Shown here one piece after another: positions 8,507-16,173 of a stretch of DNA of 64,000 nt. The stretch lies in contig NZ_CM001441.1 of the NCBI RefSeq assembly GCF_000244895.1, positions 1,054,001 through 1,118,000 of the forward strand, written 5' to 3'. This stretch comes from Desulfosporosinus youngiae DSM 17734 (GTDB taxonomy: Bacteria; Bacillota; Desulfitobacteriia; Desulfitobacteriales; Desulfitobacteriaceae). The notes beneath the pieces are model-generated. The model had not been told where the DNA came from. It searched no databases and worked only from the letters and a program-made list of their open reading frames with translations. How positions within the stretch are numbered: the first letter of the stretch is position 1; the number at the start of each line of letters is the position of its first letter. The position numbers and the translations under genes were made by a program.

Positions 8507-9352
8507 GTGAAAACAATCATGGTCATAGGGGCCGGACAGATGGGAGGCGGAATTGCCCAGGTAGCTGCTCAAGCAGGCTATTCTGTCATTCTTAATGATA
8601 TTAAGGATGAATTTGTCCTGAGAGGTCTGAGCATCATCGATAAAAATCTCAGCCGCAGTGTTGAAAAAGGGAAACTGACCGCGGAAGATAAAGAGACTAT
8701 TTTAGGCCGCATCACTAAATCAACCTCGTTGCAAGATGCAGCAGCTGCAGACCTGGTCATCGAAGCAGCCGTGGAAAATATGGCAATAAAATCCCAAGTG
8801 TTTTCTCAACTTGACGTCATTTGTCCGGAACACACAATACTTTCCACCAATACATCTTCGCTGCCTATCACTGAAATTGCAGCATTCACTAAACGACCCG
8901 ACCGAGTCATTGGTATGCATTTTATGAATCCCGTTCCGGTTATGAAGCTTGTTGAAGTTATTCGCGGCTTGGCAACCAGCGACGAAGTCTATAAAACAAT
9001 TGAAACCTTAAGCATAGATATGGGCAAAACCCCGGTAGAAGTCAATGATGCTCCTGGATTTGTGGCCAACCGGGTCCTCATTCCTATGCTCAATGAAGCC
9101 ATCTTCACCCTCAATGAGGGTATCGCTACCGTAGAATCTATTGATAATGTCATGAAGTTAGGCATGAATCATCCAATGGGCCCCTTAGCTTTGGCAGATC
9201 TAATCGGGCTGGACACCGTCTTATCCATAATGGAAGTTTTGCATGAAGGTCTGGGTGATAAGTATCGCCCATGCCCATTACTCCGTAAATACGTCAAAGC
9301 AGGCTGGCTGGGACGGAAATCAGGTCGTGGTTTCTATAACTATCAGGTCTAA
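8507..9352 (+). CDS. hbd: 3-hydroxybutyryl-CoA dehydrogenase
   Basis: This 281-residue protein interconverts 3-hydroxybutyryl-CoA and acetoacetyl-CoA with NAD(P). The N-terminus has the Rossmann motif [13 protein letters not shown], and [13 protein letters not shown] carries the catalytic His. The C-terminal domain ends with [10 protein letters not shown], typical of the family, and its length is standard (about 282). A GTG start follows GGAGGGG. The thiolase gene follows 70 bp later, giving the last two steps from crotonyl-CoA to acetyl-CoA. Confidence 0.95.
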   Translation: MKTIMVIGAGQMGGGIAQVAAQAGYSVILNDIKDEFVLRGLSIIDKNLSRSVEKGKLTAEDKETILGRITKSTSLQDAAAADLVIEAAVENMAIKSQVFSQLDVICPEHTILSTNTSSLPITEIAAFTKRPDRVIGMHFMNPVPVMKLVEVIRGLATSDEVYKTIETLSIDMGKTPVEVNDAPGFVANRVLIPMLNEAIFTLNEGIATVESIDNVMKLGMNHPMGPLALADLIGLDTVLSIMEVLHEGLGDKYRPCPLLRKYVKAGWLGRKSGRGFYNYQV

Positions 9353-9422
9353 GATCTGCTTAACAACCATTTACCATTCGAGGTTGAGAAGGTATTGAAT
9401 ATCTATGAGGGGGATGACTATC

Positions 9423-10601
9423 ATGAGAGAAGTTGTTATCGTAAGTGCTGTTCGTACGCCCGTAGGTTCTTTTTTAGGGGCATTAGGTCAACTGGCGGCG
9501 GCTGATTTAGGGGGTATTGTCATCAAAGAAGCCATTAAAAGAGCTGGTATTACCCCTGATCAGGTTGATGAAGTTATTATGGGTAACGTGATACAAGCTG
9601 GACTGGGACAAAATACTGCTCGCCAAGCGTCACTTAAAGCGGGAATACCTCAGGAGGTTCCTTCATGGACCCTTAACAAGGTCTGTGGATCTGGAATTAA
9701 GTCTGTCGTTTGTGCTGCACAGGCCATTATTGCCGAAGATGCTGAGATTGTGGTAGCAGGTGGGATGGAGAGCATGTCTCTGGCACCCTATGCGCTCCCC
9801 AAAGCACGTACCGGGTATCGTATGGGTAATAACAGTATTATTGATACTATGATTATTGATGGCTTAACTGATGCAATGAACAATATTCATATGGGTTTAA
9901 CGGCTGAAAACATCGCTGACCAGTTTGGTTTTTCACGCGAAGAACAAGATCAATTTGCATTATCCAGTCAAAATCGTGCAGAAGCAGCGATTAAAGCAGG
10001 AAAGTTTGCAGAGGAAATTGTACCTGTGTCTATTCCACAACGTAAAGGAGATCCCATTGTTGTCTCTCAGGATGAATTTCCACGTTTTGGTGCTACCTAT
10101 GAAGGTCTGGCTAAGCTGAAAGGCGCTTTCAAAAAAGATGGAACAGTTACTGCAGGGAACGCATCGGGGATTAATGACGGAGCCGCTGCTGTCGTCGTAA
10201 TGTCTAAATCTAAAGCTGTGGAGCTTGGTTTAACACCTTTAGCTACTATCACTTCGTGGGGTTCAGCCGGTGTCGATCCCTTGATTATGGGGACAGGCCC
10301 TATTCCGGCAAGCCGTAAAGCCTTAGAAAAAGCCGGTCTTAAAATCGAAGATATTGATCTTGTGGAGGCAAACGAGGCTTTTGCTTCCCAGGCGTTAAGT
10401 GTGGTTAAGGAGTTAGAACTGGATAGGGCGAAAACGAATGTAAACGGCGGAGCGATTGCTATTGGTCATCCTGTGGGTGCTTCCGGAACCCGCATTCTCG
10501 TCACTTTATTGCATGAAATGAAACGTACAAATGCTCATCGGGGCTTGGCTACACTATGTATCGGCGGAGGACAAGGGATCGCCCTGATTGTAGAACGTTA
10601 G
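9423..10601 (+). CDS. thlA: Acetyl-CoA acetyltransferase (thiolase)
   Basis: This 392-residue thiolase II cleaves acetoacetyl-CoA with CoA to two acetyl-CoA, or runs in reverse. The nucleophilic Cys lies in [11 protein letters not shown], the His in [10 protein letters not shown], and the second Cys in [12 protein letters not shown] 9423 follows GAGGGGG at good spacing; an upstream in-frame ATG at 9405 overlaps that ribosome site and is less likely. It is probably cotranscribed with hbd, and a terminator follows. Confidence 0.95.
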   Translation: MREVVIVSAVRTPVGSFLGALGQLAAADLGGIVIKEAIKRAGITPDQVDEVIMGNVIQAGLGQNTARQASLKAGIPQEVPSWTLNKVCGSGIKSVVCAAQAIIAEDAEIVVAGGMESMSLAPYALPKARTGYRMGNNSIIDTMIIDGLTDAMNNIHMGLTAENIADQFGFSREEQDQFALSSQNRAEAAIKAGKFAEEIVPVSIPQRKGDPIVVSQDEFPRFGATYEGLAKLKGAFKKDGTVTAGNASGINDGAAAVVVMSKSKAVELGLTPLATITSWGSAGVDPLIMGTGPIPASRKALEKAGLKIEDIDLVEANEAFASQALSVVKELELDRAKTNVNGGAIAIGHPVGASGTRILVTLLHEMKRTNAHRGLATLCIGGGQGIALIVER

Positions 10602-10640
10602 GATATTAAGCGAGCCTATAAACCAGCGTAAGATAAATAA

Positions 10641-10683
10641 GAAAGGAAGGGGAGATCTGCGTGCAGAGCCCCTTCTTTTCTAT
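10641..10683 (+). terminator. Terminator after the thiolase gene
   Basis: GAAGGGG pairs with CCCCTTC around an inner CTGC/GCAG stem and is followed by TTTTCTATTT. Confidence 0.8.
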
Positions 10684-10691
10684 TTGCTTGT

Positions 10692-10760
10692 CAGGACATT
10701 GTTCATAATATTGTGTCCTGTATTCCTTTTGTTATCATGTGTCCTGGAAACACAACAGTA
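10692..10760 (+). promoter_or_regulatory. Candidate sigma-54 upstream activator sites
   Basis: CAGGACA (10692-10698) and TGTCCTG (10714-10720) form an inverted repeat with 15 bp between arms. A third TGTCCTG is at 10740-10746, followed by AAACACAACAGTA (10748-10760), which is repeated exactly upstream of the decarboxylase promoter (11761-11773). These sites lie about 200-265 bp upstream of the 10957 promoter, a usual distance for enhancer sites. Confidence 0.5.
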
Positions 10761-10956
10761 CAAGAAACTATTTACATTTAAAAGATAAGTAGGATTAATA
10801 TGGTAGTTGAATTGAGTCGGAAATAAAAAATAGTCCAATTTTTAGGTTAGTATGATAGAAATAATTGAGTTTAAAGGATGGTTTTCTTATAAAACAAAAA
10901 TTCAGATTTTTATTGAAGTGCTGATTATTAATCTTCAAATAGGTTCTTGATGAAAC

Positions 10957-10972
10957 TGGCATACGTATTGCA
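10957..10972 (+). promoter_or_regulatory. Sigma-54 promoter before the zinc-ribbon gene
   Basis: TGGCAT-ACGTA-TTGCA differs from the -24/-12 consensus at one position only. A long leader of about 250 nt separates it from the gene at 11229; I see no gene in that leader. Confidence 0.8.
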
Positions 10973-11228
10973 TTATTTGTTGAATATTCCTAGGTGCCAA
11001 ATAACCAACAAATCAACCCAGTATACTTAGATAAGAATGGTAATCAAATTTAATTACGCACATTATAAATCATAAAATATACTAATTCGGCGAAGGCAGC
11101 ATAAAGATATGAATTATGATTCAATTTATCAGTTTGTACTTGTCTTGTTTTAGTATCTTATAGCGATTTATTGATATATTATAATTTCGCTTAATTTAGA
11201 CGGGAGTTCTGAAAAGGAGTTGTCTGGG

Positions 11229-11618
11229 ATGTATCAAGTTCAAAGCAAAGAAGTTAACTGCAGAGTCTGTGGCAAGTCAGTTTTAGAAAATGCTTATCAT
11301 TGTCCGCATTGTAGTGTTGGCGCTCCAGGAATTCAGAGCAGATGTCCTAAATGTAAATCGGAGAACTATGTCTATCATAAATATGGCTATGCCTTTATGC
11401 GTGCTCTCTTAGCTACTTGTATTTGCGGCCCCCTCGGTCCCATCTTTGGTTTTGTAGGCTATAACAGAACTGAATGTATCTGTCTGTCCTGTAATCAAGG
11501 ATGGTTTCCCTATCAAAAGGATGAACTACTCGGCCCCTTTAACACCTTTGTTGGCGAAGAAGGAAAAATGAGCAGAAAGTTCAAGAAGATCCCAGCTAGC
11601 ATCTCAGCCCAGTTGTAA
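11229..11618 (+). CDS. Multi-zinc-ribbon protein, function unknown
   Basis: This 129-residue protein carries at least four CxxC/CxC knuckles: CRVC, CPHC, CPKC and CICLSC. Between the third and fourth is a hydrophobic Gly-rich stretch (MRALLATCICGPLGPIFGFVGY) that could be one membrane segment; it is quoted here only in outline. ATG 11229 is chosen because AAGGAG lies 8 bp upstream; a TTG at 11220 overlaps the ribosome site. Its own sigma-54 promoter and place between thiolase and decarboxylase suggest a role in the same regulon, but I do not recognise the function. Confidence 0.75.
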   Translation: MYQVQSKEVNCRVCGKSVLENAYHCPHCSVGAPGIQSRCPKCKSENYVYHKYGYAFMRALLATCICGPLGPIFGFVGYNRTECICLSCNQGWFPYQKDELLGPFNTFVGEEGKMSRKFKKIPASISAQL

Positions 11619-11649
11619 GAGCATCCTTGCAGGGCAAGCAGAGATAAAT

Positions 11650-11694
11650 AAGGACGTATGGGCAGCGCTTTGAGCTTACCATACGTCCTTTATT
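11650..11694 (+). terminator. Terminator after the zinc-ribbon gene
   Basis: AAGGACGTATGG (11650-11661) pairs perfectly with CCATACGTCCTT (11679-11690) and is followed by TATTAATCTT. Confidence 0.8.
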
Positions 11695-11720
11695 AATCTT
11701 ATGTTTCTTTATTGATGTCT

Positions 11721-11773
11721 TTGTCCATTTGTCCATTATAAACAGGCGAATCTGTACTGAAAACACAACAGTA
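11721..11773 (+). promoter_or_regulatory. Candidate upstream activator sites of the decarboxylase operon
   Basis: TTGTCCAT occurs twice in direct tandem (11721-11728, 11729-11736), and AAACACAACAGTA (11761-11773) repeats a 13-bp sequence also present at 10748-10760. They lie about 160-210 bp upstream of the sigma-54 promoter at 11931. Confidence 0.45.
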
Positions 11774-11930
11774 AATGTGATCTCACCCCTTCAAAAAGCT
11801 TGAACAAGTAATAAAGAAAGATATTTCTGAAATTACATGAAATTCCTTTAATTAATATTTTAACGTATTCCTTAAGTATGGCAGAGTTTATAGTAGTTTA
11901 AACGGGTCAAGCAAATTTGATCTTGGAAAC

Positions 11931-11946
11931 TGGCATGCATATTGCA
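11931..11946 (+). promoter_or_regulatory. Sigma-54 promoter of the glutaconyl-CoA decarboxylase operon
   Basis: TGGCAT-GCATA-TTGCA is a near-consensus -24/-12 element, 221 bp before the first small gene of the operon. The intervening leader holds no gene that I can support. Confidence 0.82.
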
Positions 11947-12166
11947 TTAATATATTTGCAAGAAATAGAGTGGTTCTTTAAAAGGCGTTGGAACTGATTG
12001 GTTGCAGGAGGTGAAAAAATAATATTAGTTTGCTTATGGCAGGGATGAGCTTAATCAGATAAACCTATAGGGCTATTGATTTAGTACTTATAGTTTGTTT
12101 AACCAACAGACAGTCTGAATGATCAAGGTTAAGTAAAGGAATTGAGAGCCAGGAAGGGGGGGGAAT

Positions 12167-12307
12167 ATGTCATTGCCGCTCGTTACGTTTATTTCAGGAG
12201 TATCAGGGGTCTTTATAGTCATGGTTTTCTTGCAGATAATGGTTAGCTTGAGCTCTAAACTTGCTATTGCAATCGAAAAGAAAAATGAATCTGCTAAACA
12301 AAATTAA
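12167..12307 (+). CDS. gcdD: Small membrane subunit of glutaconyl-CoA decarboxylase (delta/OadG-like)
   Basis: This 46-residue protein has one N-terminal hydrophobic segment (ISGVSGVFIVMVFLQIMV) followed by a charged tail. It starts after a very strong AGGAAGGGGGGG ribosome site, and its stop is 20 bp before the beta subunit. Its position and shape match the delta/gamma (OadG-like) anchor that ties the carboxyltransferase to the membrane subunit. Known GcdD proteins are about 107 residues, so this one is much reduced, closer in size to the epsilon subunit of methylmalonyl-CoA decarboxylase. Confidence 0.65.
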   Translation: MSLPLVTFISGVSGVFIVMVFLQIMVSLSSKLAIAIEKKNESAKQN

Positions 12308-12327
12308 TAAATAAGTAGGTGTCACAA

Positions 12328-13440
12328 ATGGAGCTTTTCCAAAACATGTGGACTTCGATGGCATTCGATAACCTCTACTGGGGTAATATTGTTATGTGGG
12401 CTATAGCGTTCGTATTTATCTATCTGGCTATTAAGAAGGGCTTTGAACCCCTGCTTTTATTACCGATAGCATTTGGTATTCTTTTAGTTAATCTTCCCTC
12501 AGATATTATGACGCCTAATCAAGGACTACTTTGGCGTTTCTACCATTATGGCGAAGAGTGGGCTATTATTCCTCCCCTAATCTTCCTAGGGATAGGAGCA
12601 ATGACCGATTTTGGTCCGGTTATTGCCAATCCTAAGACGCTGCTCCTTGGTGCAGGAGCTCAAGGTGGAGTATATGTTACTTTCTTTGGAGCACTGGCCC
12701 TGGGCTTCAATGTTGACCAAGCAGCTGTTATCGGAATTATCGGCGGTGCTGACGGCCCGACAACGATTTTTCTGGCCTCAAAACTGGCACCGGAAATGAT
12801 GGGTATCTGCGCGGTAGCTGCCTACTCCTACATGGCTCTGGTACCGGTCATCCAACCTCCGGTCATGAAATTATGTACCACTGAAGCTCAGAGAAAGATC
12901 CGCATGAAATCCTTACGTAAGGTATCCAAACTGGAAAAAATATTTTTCCCAATTATTACAGTCGTAATTATTACTTTGGTTGTACCGGATGCAGCAGCAC
13001 TGATGGGTATGTTCTGCTTTGGTAATCTACTGAGAGAATCTGGGGTAGTCGATCGTCTGAGTCTTACGGCTCAAAATGAGTTGATGAATATCGTTACTAT
13101 TTTTTTAGGAATATCCGTTGGTGCAACAATGCCGGCCGAGGTGTTTTTAAGTCCTAAGGTTATCGGTGTATTTGCATTAGGCTCGGTGGCATTTGCTGCC
13201 GCTACGGCATGCGGTATAGGGTTGGCACACCTTATGAACTTGTTCTTAAAAGAAAAGATCAATCCATTAATTGGTGCGGCAGGTGTTTCAGCGGTTCCTA
13301 TGGCAGCTCGGGTAGCTCATAAATTGGGTTCAGAAGCAGATAAGAAGAACTATCTTTTAATGCATGCCATGGGGCCAAATGTAGCCGGTGTTATTGGCAC
13401 TGCAGTGGCGGCAGGTATGTTCATTAGCGTTTTAAAGTAA
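12328..13440 (+). CDS. gcdB: Glutaconyl-CoA decarboxylase beta subunit (Na+ pump)
   Basis: This roughly 370-residue polytopic membrane protein belongs to the OadB/MmdB/GcdB family. It decarboxylates carboxybiotin and couples this to Na+ export. The conserved region [17 protein letters not shown], with the essential Asp of family motif DGP, is visible, as is the C-terminal [20 protein letters not shown] 12328 with AGGTG upstream is preferred; a GTG at 12319 is the alternative. It sits between the small subunit and the biotin carrier in one operon. Confidence 0.92.
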   Translation: MELFQNMWTSMAFDNLYWGNIVMWAIAFVFIYLAIKKGFEPLLLLPIAFGILLVNLPSDIMTPNQGLLWRFYHYGEEWAIIPPLIFLGIGAMTDFGPVIANPKTLLLGAGAQGGVYVTFFGALALGFNVDQAAVIGIIGGADGPTTIFLASKLAPEMMGICAVAAYSYMALVPVIQPPVMKLCTTEAQRKIRMKSLRKVSKLEKIFFPIITVVIITLVVPDAAALMGMFCFGNLLRESGVVDRLSLTAQNELMNIVTIFLGISVGATMPAEVFLSPKVIGVFALGSVAFAAATACGIGLAHLMNLFLKEKINPLIGAAGVSAVPMAARVAHKLGSEADKKNYLLMHAMGPNVAGVIGTAVAAGMFISVLK

Positions 13441-13516
13441 GCCAAAGTTGTTCTAAGTTAAGGTGATTATCCGAAAGTCTGCAGAATCATTAACTAAGTC
13501 AAAAAGAAAAGTTTAT

Positions 13517-13546
13517 CCGGTTAAAGGTATAATGACAATTAACCGG
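13517..13546 (+). other. Inverted repeat between beta subunit and biotin carrier
   Basis: CCGGTTAA (13517-13524) and TTAACCGG (13539-13546) form a perfect 8-bp stem with a 14-nt loop in the 174-bp gap. It has no T-run and may adjust transcript stability within the operon. Confidence 0.5.
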
Positions 13547-13614
13547 TGCAGAGGATAATCCTTTAATGTTAGATATAATTATTAATTAATAAAGGTATAA
13601 GGAGGAAAAATAAA

Positions 13615-13827
13615 ATGGCAAACATCGAAAGCCCAATGGCAGGTAAAGTATTTCAAATTCTCGTTAATGTAGGAGACACTATTGCTGAAGATGATGAAGT
13701 AATCATTCTCGAAGCGTTAAAAATGGAGAATCCTGTTTATGCCCCCGAAGGCGGCGTCGTAAAAGAAGTCCAGGTTAAAGAAGGCCAGCAAGTTGGCGAA
13801 GGGGATGTCCTCGTAGTTTTGGAATAG
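13615..13827 (+). CDS. gcdC: Biotin carrier subunit of glutaconyl-CoA decarboxylase
   Basis: This 70-residue single biotinyl domain has EALKMEN with the biotin-accepting Lys36. Position 35 is Leu in place of the usual Met (EAMKM). The family version in Acidaminococcus has a long Ala/Pro linker before the domain; here it is absent, so the protein is just the swinging domain. GGAGG ribosome site. It accepts CO2 from the alpha subunit and delivers it to the beta subunit. It is the likely substrate of one or both BirA proteins. Confidence 0.93.
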   Translation: MANIESPMAGKVFQILVNVGDTIAEDDEVIILEALKMENPVYAPEGGVVKEVQVKEGQQVGEGDVLVVLE

Positions 13828-13850
13828 TTTTTTGAGAAAATATGAGCTAA

Positions 13851-13882
13851 CTTGGAAGTTGAGTGAGAATTCAACTTCCAAG
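13851..13882 (+). other. 12-bp hairpin between biotin carrier and alpha subunit
   Basis: CTTGGAAGTTGA and TCAACTTCCAAG pair perfectly with an 8-nt loop and are followed by ATGTTTTA. It is either a weak terminator or an attenuating element that lowers alpha-subunit transcripts relative to the carrier. Confidence 0.55.
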
Positions 13883-13959
13883 ATGTTTTACACCTAAAGA
13901 GTTTAAATGCGATAGTTCTACGGGTTATGTATTACTATTGCAATTAAAAGGAGTGGTTG

Positions 13960-15750
13960 ATGGTGAGTGAATTTGGCTATTCGATGCCTAGATATTTCGA
14001 GAAAATGGATGATTTGGGTAAGCCTTTAAAAAAGGTTAATGCCAAGAATGTCGATGAACTGTTAGCCGTTGAAGCTGAAATCGATGCTGAGGCAGAACGG
14101 ATTAAAAACGGCGGAAAGCCGACTGAAAAGGTCAATGCCAGCGGAGAGTGGACAGCATGGCAGCGAATTGAGTACTTAGTCGAACCAGGTACTTGGTGTC
14201 CGCTGCATACGATCTATGATCCTGCCGCCAATGAAGAAGGCACGACCGCGGTGATCGATGGAATTGGCAAAGTTAACGGCCGATGGGTGGTGGTGATCGC
14301 CTCGGATAATAAATATTTGGCAGGTGCCTGGATTCCGGGACAGGCTGACAATATCACAAGAGTCACTGACATAGCCAAGAGGATGAATCTTCCGTTGGTT
14401 TGGATCTTGAACTGCAGTGGTGTTAAACTGAGCCATCAAGAAGAAGTATATCCGAATCGAATCGGCGGAGGGACGCCTTTCTATCGCCATACCGAACTGG
14501 AGCAAATGGGTCTGCCGGTCATCGTAGGTATCTACGGAACGAATCCAGCCGGCGGCGGATATCATAGCATCAGCCCTACCATTTTGATTGCTCATGAAAA
14601 AGCGAACATGGCTGTTGGTGGTGCCGGAATTGTTGGGGGTATGAGCCCGAAAGGTTATGTGGATGAAGAAGCCGCCCAGGCCTTAATCGATGCTACTCGC
14701 GGCTTTAAATCAACTCCCCCGGGAAGAGCCGTGATTCACCACAGAGTGACGGGTTTCTTCCGGGAAGTAGCAGAAAGTGAAGAAGGGGTTCTGGACAAGA
14801 TTAAAAAGTATGTAGGGGCGCTGCCCGCCTATAACCCGGAATTCTTTAGAGTAGCTGATCCAGCCAAACCTAAATTCTCAGGTGAAGATCTGCGTACGAT
14901 CGTTCCCACCAATCAAAGGAGAGGATACGATATTTACGAAGTCTTAGCCCGCCTCTTTGATAACAGCGAGCATAAGGAATACAAGCCGGACTTTGGCTTG
15001 GAGATGTACACTGGAATCGCCAAAATCGATGGATTACTGTGCGGCTTTATTGCGAACAAACAAGGGGTCTTAAAAAACTACCCGGAATATACCAAAGAGT
15101 ATATCGGCATTGGTGGTAAACTGTATCGTCAGGGCCTGATCAAGATGAGTGAATTTGTGACTCTGTGTAATCGTGACAAACTGCCGATTGTCTGGATTCA
15201 GGATACGACGGGTATTGATGTTGGGGATATTGCGGAATCGGCCGAACTCCTAGGGTTAGGGCAGTCGTTGATTTATTCTATTCAAAATACAGATATTCCA
15301 CAGATGGAAATCACACTTAGAAAAGGTACTGCTGCTGCTCACTATGTACTAGGCGGACCACAAGGCGGCAAAACCAATGCCTTTAGTATTGGGACCGCAG
15401 CTACAGAGATCAACGTCATGCATGGAGAAACGGCTGCAGCAGCTATGTATTCACGTCGATTGGTGAAAGATCAAGATAGTGGCAAACCCTTGGATGGTAC
15501 TATTGCTAAAATGAATGACCTGATTAAAGCTTACAGGGAAAAATCGAAACCGGCCTTCTGTGCTAAGAAAGGTTTTGTGGATGAAATTGTAAAGATGCCG
15601 GAACTGCGCAACTATATTAAGGCATTCGTAGGAGGAGTCTATCAGAATCCAAAAGCGATTTGCCCAATCCATCAAATGATTATTCCAAGGGTTATTAAAG
15701 ATCACATGGATGTCTATGTGAATAAGAGCACGGCAAGAGATAGTGAATAG
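13960..15750 (+). CDS. gcdA: Glutaconyl-CoA decarboxylase alpha subunit (carboxyltransferase)
   Basis: This protein of about 596 residues transfers the carboxyl group of glutaconyl-CoA to biotin, releasing crotonyl-CoA. Its length and sequence follow GcdA (about 587), not the shorter MmdA (about 510-525). Characteristic stretches include SMPRYFEKM, GTNPAGGGYHSISP, AVGGAGIVGGMSPKG and WIQDTTGIDVG. The two crotonase-like halves carry the oxyanion-hole glycines. ATG 13960 follows AAAAGGAG. It is last in the operon and is followed at once by a 27-bp hairpin terminator. Confidence 0.93.
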   Translation: MVSEFGYSMPRYFEKMDDLGKPLKKVNAKNVDELLAVEAEIDAEAERIKNGGKPTEKVNASGEWTAWQRIEYLVEPGTWCPLHTIYDPAANEEGTTAVIDGIGKVNGRWVVVIASDNKYLAGAWIPGQADNITRVTDIAKRMNLPLVWILNCSGVKLSHQEEVYPNRIGGGTPFYRHTELEQMGLPVIVGIYGTNPAGGGYHSISPTILIAHEKANMAVGGAGIVGGMSPKGYVDEEAAQALIDATRGFKSTPPGRAVIHHRVTGFFREVAESEEGVLDKIKKYVGALPAYNPEFFRVADPAKPKFSGEDLRTIVPTNQRRGYDIYEVLARLFDNSEHKEYKPDFGLEMYTGIAKIDGLLCGFIANKQGVLKNYPEYTKEYIGIGGKLYRQGLIKMSEFVTLCNRDKLPIVWIQDTTGIDVGDIAESAELLGLGQSLIYSIQNTDIPQMEITLRKGTAAAHYVLGGPQGGKTNAFSIGTAATEINVMHGETAAAAMYSRRLVKDQDSGKPLDGTIAKMNDLIKAYREKSKPAFCAKKGFVDEIVKMPELRNYIKAFVGGVYQNPKAICPIHQMIIPRVIKDHMDVYVNKSTARDSE

Positions 15751-15813
15751 TAGCCCATTCTATAAATAAAAGCGAGCTGTTTAGCGGCTCGCTTTTATTT
15801 ATAGAATGGGCTA
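15751..15813. terminator. Exceptionally long perfect terminator hairpin after gcdA
   Basis: Arms 15751-15777 and 15787-15813 are exact 27-bp reverse complements with a 9-nt loop. The inner part AATAAAAGCGAGC/GCTCGCTTTTATT acts as a bidirectional terminator. It begins one base after the gcdA stop codon. Confidence 0.9.
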
Positions 15814-15861
15814 AACTTCTAATTGACTGGTTTTTAGGTATGCCTTAAATAAAGTATGGAA

Positions 15862-15893
15862 AACTGGACAATATGTACGAAGAACTGGACAAT
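15862..15893 (+). promoter_or_regulatory. Tandem upstream activator sites of the transporter promoter
   Basis: AACTGGACAAT occurs at 15862-15872 and 15883-15893, exactly 21 bp apart (two helical turns). The core TGGACA is the complement of the TGTCCA seen upstream of the decarboxylase promoter. The sites lie about 135-165 bp before the sigma-54 promoter at 16026. Confidence 0.6.
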
Positions 15894-16025
15894 TTAAGTA
15901 AAAATGATCTTTGAGGATTGTTTGTTCATAATAGTTTGAACATTTCAGTTGCATAGAACGCTCAAATTTCTAGATGTTTAGTGAAAAAAATTTTCTGATT
16001 TCTATTTACTGTATGAAGCGAATTT

Positions 16026-16041
16026 TGGCATGATTATTGCG
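16026..16041 (+). promoter_or_regulatory. Sigma-54 promoter before the ion transporter
   Basis: TGGCAT-GATTA-TTGCG is a near-consensus -24/-12 element, 65 bp before a small ORF and 148 bp before the transporter start. Confidence 0.8.
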
Positions 16042-16090
16042 ACATGTAATATTATGAAAAATGAAAAAGTGGATTTTGGAGGGAGGTATT

Positions 16091-16171
16091 ATGGCAAATC
16101 CAAGGCTTCAAGTTAAAAAGTCTTATATTAAAGTTATAAGTGTGATGATTTTAGCTTATAAAGGAGGATAA
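16091..16171 (+). CDS. Possible 26-residue leader peptide
   Basis: This short reading frame (MANPRLQVKKSYIKVISVMI, then six more residues) starts after a strong GGAGGGAGGTATT ribosome site. Its end overlaps the transporter's own ribosome site. It may be a translational leader; the only support is the ribosome site and position. Confidence 0.35.
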   Translation: MANPRLQVKKSYIKVISVMILAYKGG

Positions 16172-16173
16172 AA

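Noticed and set aside
14176-14595. 139-codon minus-strand frame in gcdA
   Set aside because: It is a shadow of a strongly conserved gene and has no ribosome site or known motif.
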